A stretch of DNA of 45,376 nucleotides from Bacteriovoracaceae bacterium (GTDB taxonomy: Bacteria > Bdellovibrionota > Bacteriovoracia > Bacteriovoracales > Bacteriovoracaceae), in contig JABGXW010000150.1 of assembly GCA_018675575.1 (NCBI GenBank), positions 1 to 45,376 on the forward strand, read 5' to 3'. The notes under the pieces are model-generated. The model saw only the letters and a program-made list of their open reading frames with translations, was not told where the DNA came from and did no database searches. The position numbers and the translations under genes were made by a program. This document shows, piece by piece, positions 24,092 to 32,400 of the stretch (the stretch's first letter is position 1; every line of letters begins with the position of its first letter).

Positions 24092-26404
24092 TTAAAATAA
24101 TTGTCCTATATCAAAATGGAATTGGCTACTTGATTGATTACCTTTAGGGTTAATAGGATACCCAAATTCAAACCTCAAGACTCCGATTGGAGAAAACCAT
24201 CTAAAACCAAATCCATAATCTCCCTTGACACTCCAATCATCAATATTTTGAGCATCACCGGCATCAACAAATAATACCCACTTAAGTCCCGCTTCACGTG
24301 CAAGAGGATGCTCAAGCTCTAGCTGGGTATACGCTGAGAAAAGAGAACCGGAGTTAAATGTTCGGAGAATATTTGAACTATCTGGCGCCGTTATTTTCGG
24401 GCCAATATCTTCAACATTATAACCCCTAAGATTCCTTGCGCCACCCAATGTATATTTCTCGGATCGCGGAATAGCTTGTCCATCAACTTTCTCCATTTTC
24501 CCCATAAAGAAATGAGACCTAAAGATAAGATCTCCATATACTGGATAAAAATATCGAACATCTGCTTCATTTTTAAGCCATTTTTTATCAAATCCAAGAC
24601 CTGCATATTCTGCAGATAAAGATAAATAATAACCTTTACTCGGCTCAAATTTATTATTTCGAGTATCCCTAAGAACTGTTGTTCTAATTGAAGAGGCAAC
24701 TCCATTTTCTGTAGCTTCATCAATAGAAGGATCTTCCAATGCCTTAATCTGGGTGTCTTCCCATTTGTAAGTTACAAATAGTCTAGTGTAATCAACAATT
24801 GGATAACCTACCCTTAAATCAAAACCTGATCGCTTATAACTAAACGAGTCTGAAGTAGAGTTATTAGTAGAAAAAATATCCCCTCCTGCAGTCCATTTTG
24901 TGTCCCAAGCATATGGCTCAGTAAATCCTATATTATATGTCTGACTTGTTCCAGAAAGAGAAAGAGTGAAGTTTAATGTCTGACCTAAACCTCTAAAGTT
25001 ATTTTGTGCGATTGATCCCTGGAAAAATCCACCTGTTGCTGTGGAATAACCTGCGCCTAGGGAAATTTGTCCTGTATTTCTTTCTTTAATAGTAATTTCA
25101 ACATCGAGAACGTCGTCTTTGCCCTGAGGTGAGATAGTATTGAAAACAACAGATCCTGGTTCGAAAAACCCCAGTCTATTAACGTTTTCTTTTGATCTTC
25201 TTAAATCAGTTCCAGAGTATCTAGCTCCTTCTCTAATCTTCAGTTCCCTTCTTACAACTTTATCTCTCGTTTTATTATTTCCAATAACTATAATCTTTCC
25301 AAAATAAGCAATCTTACCTTTTTCAAATGAAAATTCGATATCTACCTTATTCTCTCCAGGCACAATTTGTAGAGTTCGTAGAACGTTCGCAAAGGCATAG
25401 CCCTTATCTTGATACAGTTCAGTAAGCTGTTGGATATCTTTTCTTAATAATTCTTCTGAATAAGTATCTTTAGATTTTAAGGAAATTTTTGAAAGCAGCT
25501 CTTCATCAGGGAAAAGGATTTCTCCTTGAAAATTGATATCATTAATTGTGAACTGTGGTCCTTCTTCAACCTTAATATTAATGAACACCCACTTTTTATC
25601 TTCTGAAACGGTGATTTCGGGAATTCCAACAGAGATCTGAAGATGTCCTTTTGATTTATAGAAAAACTTTAATCTTTCAATGTCTGTTTGAAAGTTGAAT
25701 TCTTTGAAGTTTCCTGATCCAGACATTCCTGAGAAGAGGCCTTCTTCTCGAGTTTCCATAATGTCTTTCAATTGAATATCTGAGAATGCTTTGTTTCCGA
25801 GGAATGTAATTTTTTTGACAAGAACCTTGTCAAATTCTTTAACTTTAAATACTAGGTCTCTACTTTCTGCACCTGTCTTTTTTAATTTGTAATGAACATT
25901 TGCAAGGTAGAATCCTTTTTCTTCATATAGTTTAGTTAATGCTTGAACATCTGATTTGATTGTATTGATGTCGAGGATTCCAAATTCTTTAGTCTTAACG
26001 ACTGCGAGGAGATCATCGTCGTCAACCTCGCCATTACCTTCAAAAATAATTTTTGAAATAATCGGTTTTTCTTTAACAATAAATTGAAGAACATTCTTTC
26101 CATTACGTACTTTGGTACGAGCTTCAACATATTCGAAAAACTTCATTGAATATATTTTTTCAATATCTCGTTTGATGAGATAATTATCTGCAACCATTCC
26201 GACTTGTGCAGAGATTTTTTCTACTATGGCCTCTTTTTCAACTTTTTTTGTTCCTCGAATCTCAATTTTATTAATACTAAAAAGTTTTTTTCTTGGTCCA
26301 ATATCTAAATTTGAATAAGCACTTTCGGAAATAAAAAATGATAATGCTATAGAGATTAAAAGAAATAGTTTTATGGTCATGAAACTTTTCTGCTTATTTT
26401 TCAA
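24092..26404 (-). CDS. bamA: Outer-membrane beta-barrel assembly factor BamA
   Basis: BamA inserts beta-barrel proteins into the outer membrane. The 770-aa protein has a signal peptide (TIKLFLLISIALSFFISESA), five POTRA domains (about residues 40-430, each with a KxIxFxGN-like strand, for example KKITFLGNKAF and KIIVIGNNKT) and a 16-strand barrel from about 450. The LRGY motif (ARNLRGYNVEDIG) of the BamA/Omp85 superfamily lies near residue 680, and the chain ends in phenylalanine (FDIGQLF), the outer-membrane signature. A TTG at 26404 or an ATG at 26380 may be the start; neither has a strong ribosome-binding site. Confidence 0.95.
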   Translation of the reverse strand: MKNKQKSFMTIKLFLLISIALSFFISESAYSNLDIGPRKKLFSINKIEIRGTKKVEKEAIVEKISAQVGMVADNYLIKRDIEKIYSMKFFEYVEARTKVRNGKNVLQFIVKEKPIISKIIFEGNGEVDDDDLLAVVKTKEFGILDINTIKSDVQALTKLYEEKGFYLANVHYKLKKTGAESRDLVFKVKEFDKVLVKKITFLGNKAFSDIQLKDIMETREEGLFSGMSGSGNFKEFNFQTDIERLKFFYKSKGHLQISVGIPEITVSEDKKWVFINIKVEEGPQFTINDINFQGEILFPDEELLSKISLKSKDTYSEELLRKDIQQLTELYQDKGYAFANVLRTLQIVPGENKVDIEFSFEKGKIAYFGKIIVIGNNKTRDKVVRRELKIREGARYSGTDLRRSKENVNRLGFFEPGSVVFNTISPQGKDDVLDVEITIKERNTGQISLGAGYSTATGGFFQGSIAQNNFRGLGQTLNFTLSLSGTSQTYNIGFTEPYAWDTKWTAGGDIFSTNNSTSDSFSYKRSGFDLRVGYPIVDYTRLFVTYKWEDTQIKALEDPSIDEATENGVASSIRTTVLRDTRNNKFEPSKGYYLSLSAEYAGLGFDKKWLKNEADVRYFYPVYGDLIFRSHFFMGKMEKVDGQAIPRSEKYTLGGARNLRGYNVEDIGPKITAPDSSNILRTFNSGSLFSAYTQLELEHPLAREAGLKWVLFVDAGDAQNIDDWSVKGDYGFGFRWFSPIGVLRFEFGYPINPKGNQSSSQFHFDIGQLF

Positions 26405-26441
26405 AATTTAATATCCATCATTAAAATTAATAATTAATTCA

Positions 26442-26458
26442 AGCCCTAGGTTAGGGCT
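26442..26458 (-). terminator. Short hairpin between lolD and bamA, possible terminator
   Basis: AGCCCTA and TAGGGCT make a perfect seven-bp stem with a three-base loop. On the minus strand AT-rich sequence (TGAATTAATT) follows, with no long T-run, so termination would be inefficient. It lies about 75 bases after the lolD stop, before bamA. Confidence 0.4.
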
Positions 26459-26531
26459 GAGTAATTCAGTCTAGTATGACAAAATATCAATAATTTAATG
26501 ATCTTACAAAGATAATACTAAAAAAAATGGT

Positions 26532-27188
26532 CTAAACTAATTTTCCATCGGCGATTTGAAAACTCTTTCCAAATGATGATGCCACTTTATCATTATGTGT
26601 CACAACAACAAGTGTTGATTTAAACTCATTAGACAACTCTGTAAGCAGCTTAATCACTATATTGGTATTTTCAATATCTAAGTTACCGGTAGGCTCATCG
26701 CATAATAATAATTTAGGTTTCATGGATAATGCTCGTAAAATATTGACCCTCTGCTGCTCTCCGCCAGAGAGTTCGAAAGGATATTTCTTAAGGCAATGAG
26801 TTATTCTTAATCGTTCCGCTAAGTCACTAACCCTTTTTGCTAAGTCGGGATGCTTCTCACCATTTATCTTAGAAGGCAAAAATATATTATCTAAGCAGTT
26901 CATAGATGGCAGTAAAAAATGAAATTGGAAGACAAAGCCTACATAGATATTTCTATAAAGGGCTAAACTTTCATCATCAAAATCAGCTAAAGATTTGTCC
27001 TCGATGGAAATAGATCCTTTTGTTGGCCGATCGAGTCCACCAATTAGGTAAAGAAGAGTTGATTTTCCTGAACCTGAAGTTCCTTGAATGACATATTTCT
27101 CATTTGCTTCTAGATTTAATGATATTCCACTCAATGCGTGAGCATTGTTGAAAGATTTATAAACATTTTCTACTTTTACCAAAGACAT
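26532..27188 (-). CDS. lolD: Lipoprotein-releasing ABC transporter ATPase
   Basis: LolD powers extraction of outer-membrane lipoproteins from the inner membrane for LolA. The 218-aa ATPase has Walker A GTSGSGKST, Q-loop region FVFQFHFLLP, the signature LSGGEQQRV, Walker B LLLCDEPTGNLD, and the H-loop VVTHND. The ATG at 27188 overlaps the lolC stop (TGATG) and has AAAGGAG eight bases upstream. An in-frame TTG at 27191 adds one residue. Directly after its permease gene, as in other lol operons. MacB- or FtsE-type ATPases look alike, but the adjacent permease and the bamA/lpx neighbourhood favour LolD. Confidence 0.85.
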   Translation of the reverse strand: MSLVKVENVYKSFNNAHALSGISLNLEANEKYVIQGTSGSGKSTLLYLIGGLDRPTKGSISIEDKSLADFDDESLALYRNIYVGFVFQFHFLLPSMNCLDNIFLPSKINGEKHPDLAKRVSDLAERLRITHCLKKYPFELSGGEQQRVNILRALSMKPKLLLCDEPTGNLDIENTNIVIKLLTELSNEFKSTLVVVTHNDKVASSFGKSFQIADGKLV

Positions 27189-28396
27189 CAAGCAAACTCC
27201 TTTCTTAAGCCTTTTAAAATTGATTGTCTTCTAATTTTGAACAATCCCATTGCCGCCATTGTAAAAATCCAAATATATGTCATGATAAAAACTAAAGAAT
27301 AATCACCTATATCCAATGCAATCGATAAGCTTTTTAAATAATATACATCTCCAGGAACTGACAAGATATTTCCGAGTATATAGTTAAATATGTGTACCAA
27401 TACAATTGATAATAAGCATGCAAGAAACCAAATGATAGTAATCATCCCAAGCCATGCCTTATTCATATTGGCTTGGCTCATACCGAGGGCCTTAAATAAA
27501 AATAACTCACGCGATCTTTTTTCATTCAGATAAATAATAAATGCTAATACATTAAAAATAGAAATCATTACTACCAATTGTAAAATTAAACTAATCATCG
27601 TTTTTTCGACTTTAACTGCTTTGATAAGGCTAGAGAACTCATACCAAAAGGGACGAATGGAGAATTGAGTACCAAGACGATCATATAATCGTTGTTGATA
27701 ATCTTCTACTTCGTCACTGTAATGACTATTGTTTTGTTCGAAGCTAATTTTTTGTTTTGGAATGTTGGCAGAAACGACATTCACCATATCATTCACGCCC
27801 ATTAATTGTTGCAAATCGGGTAAATTCAGATAAATGATCCTCATATCTTTTTGATAAATTCCATGAGAGATTGTATTTAATATTTTAAACCTATGAAGCG
27901 TAGGCATCCCACCAACGTCTTTATTGCCTCCAGCCAGGGCGAGAACAATTTCATCATTTATTTTAGCATCTAAAAAGTTTAAAAGCTCATCTCCAATATA
28001 GATTCCAGGTTGGTCAAACTTAAAGCTCATCCCAGTTACTTTATTGAATGTTTCAGGAACGACACCTTTAATAAGTACTCCCTTTGAAACCTCATCTTTT
28101 AGAAGAAATCCTTCTGTTTGAATTAATTTTGAATAGTTTTGAATATTTAATATTTCAAGTTCTGTTTTTATTTCATCGTTTAGTTCAAAGAATCCATTCT
28201 TGGAGTAAAATACGAGGTCCCCCACAGATGATTTCAATTGCTTTTTAAGTGAATGTTCGAAGCCATCCATTATTCCTATGGTTCCTAGAATAACTGAAAT
28301 TGAAAAAGAAAGACCAATCACAACGATAAGAGCAAACTTATAAGAAGACTTCTCTGAAAGTAACACCTTTACTAATGTTCTAAAAACAGTGTTCAC
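27188..28396 (-). CDS. lolC: Lipoprotein-releasing system permease, LolC/LolE family
   Basis: The permease (402 aa) has an N-terminal transmembrane helix (ALIVVIGLSFSISVILGTI), a large periplasmic domain (about residues 45-265), and three C-terminal helices in the FtsX domain (LVVMISIFNVLAFIIYL, IIWFLACLLSIVLV, and LVFIMTYIWIFTMAAMGLF). A short RSRELFLFKALGMS motif in the coupling loop is family-typical. The GTG start shares a base with the prfB stop (TAGTG). Only one permease gene lies here, so the transporter may be a LolF-type homodimer or have a partner gene elsewhere. Confidence 0.82.
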   Translation of the reverse strand: MNTVFRTLVKVLLSEKSSYKFALIVVIGLSFSISVILGTIGIMDGFEHSLKKQLKSSVGDLVFYSKNGFFELNDEIKTELEILNIQNYSKLIQTEGFLLKDEVSKGVLIKGVVPETFNKVTGMSFKFDQPGIYIGDELLNFLDAKINDEIVLALAGGNKDVGGMPTLHRFKILNTISHGIYQKDMRIIYLNLPDLQQLMGVNDMVNVVSANIPKQKISFEQNNSHYSDEVEDYQQRLYDRLGTQFSIRPFWYEFSSLIKAVKVEKTMISLILQLVVMISIFNVLAFIIYLNEKRSRELFLFKALGMSQANMNKAWLGMITIIWFLACLLSIVLVHIFNYILGNILSVPGDVYYLKSLSIALDIGDYSLVFIMTYIWIFTMAAMGLFKIRRQSILKGLRKEFA

Positions 28397-29530
28397 TATT
28401 TTTCATTCCCTTGGCTTACAGACCATCTTAAAAAAGAATCCATAAATCCATCTAGATCTCCGTCCAAAACCTTGTCGGCATTGGCCATCTCAAAATTTGT
28501 TCTGTGATCTTTTACCATTTTGTAGGGATGTAAAATATAAGATCTAATTTGAGCCCCCCATCCAATTTCTTTTTTATTGGATTCTTGCTCGGCCAATTCA
28601 GCTCGTTTTTTTTCCATTTCCAGTTCATAAAGTCTCGATTTTAACACTTTCGTAGCTTGTAATTTATTTTGCAACTGAGATCTTTCATTCTGGCAGGTAA
28701 CAACGAGACCAGAAGGAAAATGGGTAATCCGAACAGCGGAGTCCGTCGTATTAACAGATTGTCCGCCCGCTCCTCCAGAGCGGTATACATCAATTTTAAT
28801 CTCTTTATCTAAAATTTCTATTTCAATTTCATCATCAACCTCAGGAGAAACATAAAGTGAAGCAAATGAAGTATGTCGTCTTGCGTTTGAGTCAAATGGA
28901 GAAATCCTAACAAGTCTATGTACTCCTGTTTCCGATTTTAAAAACCCATAAGAATAAGCACCATCAATAGTGACTGTAGCAGATTTTATCCCTACAGTGT
29001 CGCCAGCCTGAACAGCAATAACTTGTGTTTTAAATTTCTTTTGTTCTCCCCAACGGAGTATCATTCTCAAAAGCATATTGGCCCAATCACAAGATTCAGT
29101 TCCACCAGCTCCAGCATTTACAGTAACAATTGCATTATTAGGATCAGCATCTTCAGATAATAGGACTTTTTTCTCCGCTTCTGCGAATTGTTTTAATAAC
29201 TTCTCTACTACGTCATGTGCCTCGGTGGCAGACTCTTCATCGCCACCGTCTTCTGCATACTCTAATAGGATTTCAAATTCTTCAAAATGCTCTTTTATTA
29301 AATTAAAAGTATTAACCACAGATTCTAATAAATATTTTTCTTTTTGAATTTTTGAGGCAGAATCGGTATCATCCCAAAAGCCATCCATCGATTGAATTTT
29401 TGATATCTCATTTAAACGTTCTTCTTTTTTTAGAACGTCAAAGTGACCTCCGAAGATTTTTTAGCTTTTCTCCAAAGTTTTTCATTTTGGACTTATCGTC
29501 TGCCAATTGAATTCTAACCGTTTCTTCCAT
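28396..29530 (-). CDS. prfB: Peptide chain release factor 2, with +1 programmed frameshift
   Basis: RF2 ends translation at UGA and UAA. The full gene starts at 29530; 30 codons are read to CTT at 29443-29441, then the in-frame TGA (29440-29438) is bypassed by a +1 shift into GAC (29439-29437), giving a 377-aa protein (usual length about 365). The shifted frame joins exactly to the coiled N-terminal domain (LKKEERLNEISKIQS then FWDD). The SPF anticodon-like tripeptide (about residues 210-212) and the GGQ loop (about 255-257, SGGAGGQSVN) are intact. Frame-only annotation would wrongly start this gene at 29388. Confidence 0.96.
29437..29452 (-). other. Programmed +1 frameshift signal of prfB
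   Basis: On the minus strand the site reads CGGAGGTCACTTTGAC. The internal Shine-Dalgarno GGAGG, the three-base spacer, the slippery CTT and the TGA stop with a following C are all spaced as in the well-studied E. coli site. Low RF2 slows TGA decoding and lets the ribosome slip onto TTT, so RF2 regulates its own synthesis. Confidence 0.96.
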
Positions 29531-29548
29531 GTCGCTCTACTATTCCTT

Positions 29549-30091
29549 TTAATCCAAGCTTTTATATATTTTTTTGACCATTTTCTTTTCAAGCTCTTCC
29601 ATTATCTTTTCTTCTTCGGATGAAACCTCGTGATCAAAACCTAACAGATGTAAAATCCCATGAACAAAGAGGTGAATTACTTCTTGTTCATAAGTTATAT
29701 TAAATTCTGTCGCTTGTTTTTTAGCAATATCTTTGGATATCACTATATCTCCTAAATTCAATGTTTCTAACATATTTACATAGCTTTCGACTTTATTTTT
29801 TCGCATTGATTCATGCATAGGAAATGAAAGAACATCAGTTACTTTATTTTTTTGCCTAAAATCCCTATTTAATGACTTTATCCGAGCGTTGCCGCACATG
29901 GTCAAGGATAGCTGTATTGATTTATTAACCTTTATTTCCTTAGTAATATTTCCATCTAATAAAGATTTCACTATTTCCAAGGCCGCAGTCAGATTTTTTT
30001 TAAGTTTTTTATCTGTTTTTACACAAGGTATTCTTGCTAAATCTGATAAAAATAAGGAAATTTTTCCTTTCCTAATGACTGAGTTATACAT
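29549..30091 (-). CDS. ybeY: Endoribonuclease YbeY (rRNA maturation)
   Basis: YbeY is a zinc-dependent endoribonuclease in 16S rRNA 3'-end maturation and ribosome quality control. The 180-aa protein carries the metal motif HGILHLLGFDH near residue 145 (three histidines), preceded by LGDIVIS and FRQKNKVTDVLSFP, both family hallmarks. GGGA lies about seven bases before the ATG. It begins the long minus-strand run whose next gene, prfB, starts 18 bases later. Confidence 0.93.
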   Translation of the reverse strand: MYNSVIRKGKISLFLSDLARIPCVKTDKKLKKNLTAALEIVKSLLDGNITKEIKVNKSIQLSLTMCGNARIKSLNRDFRQKNKVTDVLSFPMHESMRKNKVESYVNMLETLNLGDIVISKDIAKKQATEFNITYEQEVIHLFVHGILHLLGFDHEVSSEEEKIMEELEKKMVKKIYKSLD

Positions 30092-30136
30092 TTGTATCCC
30101 AATTAAAGAATGATAGAATCCATTTGTTGGAATATT

Positions 30137-30145
30137 ATCATAGCA
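30137..30145 (-). promoter_or_regulatory. Extended -10 promoter candidate for ybeY operon
   Basis: On the minus strand TGCTATGAT is a TGn-extended -10 (TATGAT, five of six). No -35 box is seen, as is usual for extended -10 promoters. Transcription would start near 30130, about 39 bases before the ybeY ATG. It lies in the divergent region shared with mazG. Confidence 0.35.
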
Positions 30146-30176
30146 AATAACATCAGCATAGGATCAGGAGTTTAAG

Positions 30177-30989
30177 GTGAATCATCCGGAGCTAGAAAAA
30201 TTAATACAGGTCGTCAAAGAGCTGCGTGACCCTGATCATGGTTGCCCATGGGACCTCAAGCAAACTCATAAAACATTAACCAAATATCTCATTGAAGAAT
30301 CCTTTGAATTTATCAATGCAACAGAGAAAGATGATTTCGCAGCAATGGAGGAAGAGTTGGGAGATGTCCTTCTGCAAATTCTTCTACATACTACTATAGG
30401 TGAAGAGAAAAACTTATTCTCCTTGGAATCTGTTTCAAAGACTTTAAAAGAAAAAATGATTAGACGACATCCTCATGTGTTTGAAAATAAAAACACTTCA
30501 ATTGATGCTTCTGAGGTTGTAAAAAATTGGGAAAAAATTAAAGAAGAAGAAAAAAGAAGACTTGGTAAAGAAAGCGATACTCTCATAACAGACAAAGTCC
30601 TTTTTTATCCTGCACTTCATTCGGCTGACAAGATCGGAAAAGCTACAAACAAAATTAAGTTTGATTGGGATGATGCCTCGCAAGTAATGTATAAAGTTGA
30701 AGAGGAATGGCAAGAACTTAAAGAAGAGCTTGCCCCACAAAAACAGAAGAATCAAGAAGACATTGAAGAAGAACTCGGTGATTTTTTATTTTCAACTGCA
30801 CAACTTGCAAGACACCTTGGTATTAATGCAGAAGAGGCTCTTAGAAATGCTAATATTAAATTTTTAAGAAGGTTTCATACTATGGAAGATATTATTAAAG
30901 AAGATAAGCAAGATATACTTCAAATGAATCAACAAGAAATGGATATTTTTTGGGGAAAGGCTAAAAAAAGAGAGAAGAGTGACATATAA
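30177..30989 (+). CDS. mazG: Nucleoside triphosphate pyrophosphohydrolase MazG
   Basis: MazG hydrolyses non-canonical and canonical NTPs to NMP and PPi. The 270-aa protein has the two tandem MazG domains of the E. coli type: the first with DPDHGCPWDLKQTH, YLIEESFEF and MEEELGDVLLQI, and the second with YKVEEEWQELKEE and IEEELGDFLFSTAQLARH. Both keep the EExxE...ExxD metal-binding pattern. The GTG start at 30177 is set by AGGAG six bases upstream. The end overlaps coaE by 11 bases. Confidence 0.94.
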   Translation: MNHPELEKLIQVVKELRDPDHGCPWDLKQTHKTLTKYLIEESFEFINATEKDDFAAMEEELGDVLLQILLHTTIGEEKNLFSLESVSKTLKEKMIRRHPHVFENKNTSIDASEVVKNWEKIKEEEKRRLGKESDTLITDKVLFYPALHSADKIGKATNKIKFDWDDASQVMYKVEEEWQELKEELAPQKQKNQEDIEEELGDFLFSTAQLARHLGINAEEALRNANIKFLRRFHTMEDIIKEDKQDILQMNQQEMDIFWGKAKKREKSDI

Positions 30990-31626
30990 GTTAAAATCAT
31001 CTATTCAATTATTAGATCCAGAAAATCGAATGCACGATTTAAATTGTCCTATTCTAGGTCTTACAGGAGGGATCGCAACTGGCAAATCTACGGTTGCGAA
31101 GATTTTTGTAGACAAAGGATTCAGTCTGATTAGTGCTGATAATCTAGTCAAAAAGGTTTATCAAAAGAAACAAATTATAAATTTCATCAAAGAAAACTGG
31201 CCAGATGTTTTTGAAAATAATGAAATAAACTTCAAGCTTCTTCGAACTATTGCTTTTTCAAATATTAAAAATAGGACCAAAATTGAAGAGCTCATTTACT
31301 CGCATCTTAAAGATCAATTTCTAAAGGAATTTAATACTTTTAAGAACCCAGAGCTTGTTGTATATGACGTTCCTCTGCTCTTTGAAAAGAATCTTACTAA
31401 ACTTATAGATTTTAATGTTGTTGTCTATTCATCTGTGAGAAAACAAATAGAACGACTTATAATTAGAGATGGAGTCACTGAAGCAGAAGCTTCACTCGCC
31501 CTCTCTAATCAAATAGACATAGATAAGAAAAAAGATATGTGTGACTATCTAATTCCAAACATAGATACTTTAGAAGAACTTACAAAAGAAGTTGAATTAT
31601 TTATCGATGATTCATTAACAAAGTAG
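30979..31626 (+). CDS. coaE: Dephospho-CoA kinase
   Basis: CoaE phosphorylates dephospho-CoA to CoA, the last step of the pathway begun at 2967-7508. The P-loop GLTGGIATGKST is near residue 27, followed by SADNLVKKVY, LVVYDVPLLFEKN and SNQIDIDKK, all at family positions. The GTG start at 30979 has GAGAGAAGA upstream. A later ATG at 31030 would still keep the P-loop, but has no ribosome-binding site. Overlap with mazG indicates co-transcription. Confidence 0.92.
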   Translation: MTYKLKSSIQLLDPENRMHDLNCPILGLTGGIATGKSTVAKIFVDKGFSLISADNLVKKVYQKKQIINFIKENWPDVFENNEINFKLLRTIAFSNIKNRTKIEELIYSHLKDQFLKEFNTFKNPELVVYDVPLLFEKNLTKLIDFNVVVYSSVRKQIERLIIRDGVTEAEASLALSNQIDIDKKKDMCDYLIPNIDTLEELTKEVELFIDDSLTK

Positions 31627-31633
31627 GATTATA

Positions 31634-32197
31634 ATGAAAATATTATCAGCCCGAGCACAAGCCTTAGAAAATATTTTTTTTAATGAACAGGATCAAGAAC
31701 TTACCGAGTTAATATCTAAACAAAAAGACGAAAGAGATCAGATCTTCGCACTTAGGTCACTTAGTGGTATTAGTAATAAATCAGTCTTAGATAACGCTGT
31801 TAAACTTGGCATGAATGCCACTACGTTTAGTGCTCTTTGCCTCATCCCTCTCCTAAAAGTCGCATGGTCTGATCATAATTGTGATCAGAAAGAAAGCCAC
31901 GTCATTTTAGAGTTTGCAGCAGAAAATGGAATAGAAGTTGACTCCGCCCCATATAAGTTATTACAATCTTGGTTATCAAAAGAAATAAACTCAAACTTAT
32001 TTATTATTTGGAAGGAATACGTACATTCATTGGAAGAAACTCTTACGCAAGTGGAGCTCAACGAAATCAAAAATGAAATCATAGGCCGTGCGATAGCAGT
32101 CGCAAGAGCAAGTGGAGGCATTCTTGGCATTGGAAGTATTTCTGATGTTGAGAAAAAAGTTTTAAATGAGCTGGAAGTCTTTTTCGAGCAGAAGTGA
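31634..32197 (+). CDS. TerB-like helical protein of unknown function
   Basis: The 187-aa protein has SD AGGA six bases before the ATG and follows coaE by seven bases. The middle portion (FSALCLIPLLKVAWSDHNCD then ESHVILEFAAENGIE, about residues 65-100) matches the TerB-like all-helical pattern (hydrophobic helix, then Asp, then Glu). N-terminus is acidic and helical. No signal peptide. Terminal IGRAIAVARASGGILGIGS is glycine- and alanine-rich. TerB-like domains are linked to metal/stress functions, but the role is unproven. The 32198-32400 gap after it shows no gene. Confidence 0.6.
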   Translation: MKILSARAQALENIFFNEQDQELTELISKQKDERDQIFALRSLSGISNKSVLDNAVKLGMNATTFSALCLIPLLKVAWSDHNCDQKESHVILEFAAENGIEVDSAPYKLLQSWLSKEINSNLFIIWKEYVHSLEETLTQVELNEIKNEIIGRAIAVARASGGILGIGSISDVEKKVLNELEVFFEQK

Positions 32198-32400
32198 ATG
32201 ATGCTTGAATTTATTAAAATGATCAGCATTAATATAATTTCTCCTGCTTAAAGCTTCTATTTTCTTAATTCAAATCTTTCTTGTTCCTGTCTTTTTCAAT
32301 TATATCTCCTGTGATTAGTTCAATTACAAAAATCTAGATATAGTCTACTAAATACTCAGATCGAGCATGCCAGTGAGATGTAAATTTCACGTAAAATTAA

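Noticed and set aside
29389-29530. Possible disrupted (pseudogene) prfB because of the in-frame TGA
   Set aside because: The TGA is part of the canonical recoding site with Shine-Dalgarno and CTT at correct spacing, so the gene is intact.
32198-32400. Small gene, RNA or terminator in the convergent gap
   Set aside because: Only weak four- or five-base inverted matches were seen, with no T-run and no frame with a ribosome-binding site.
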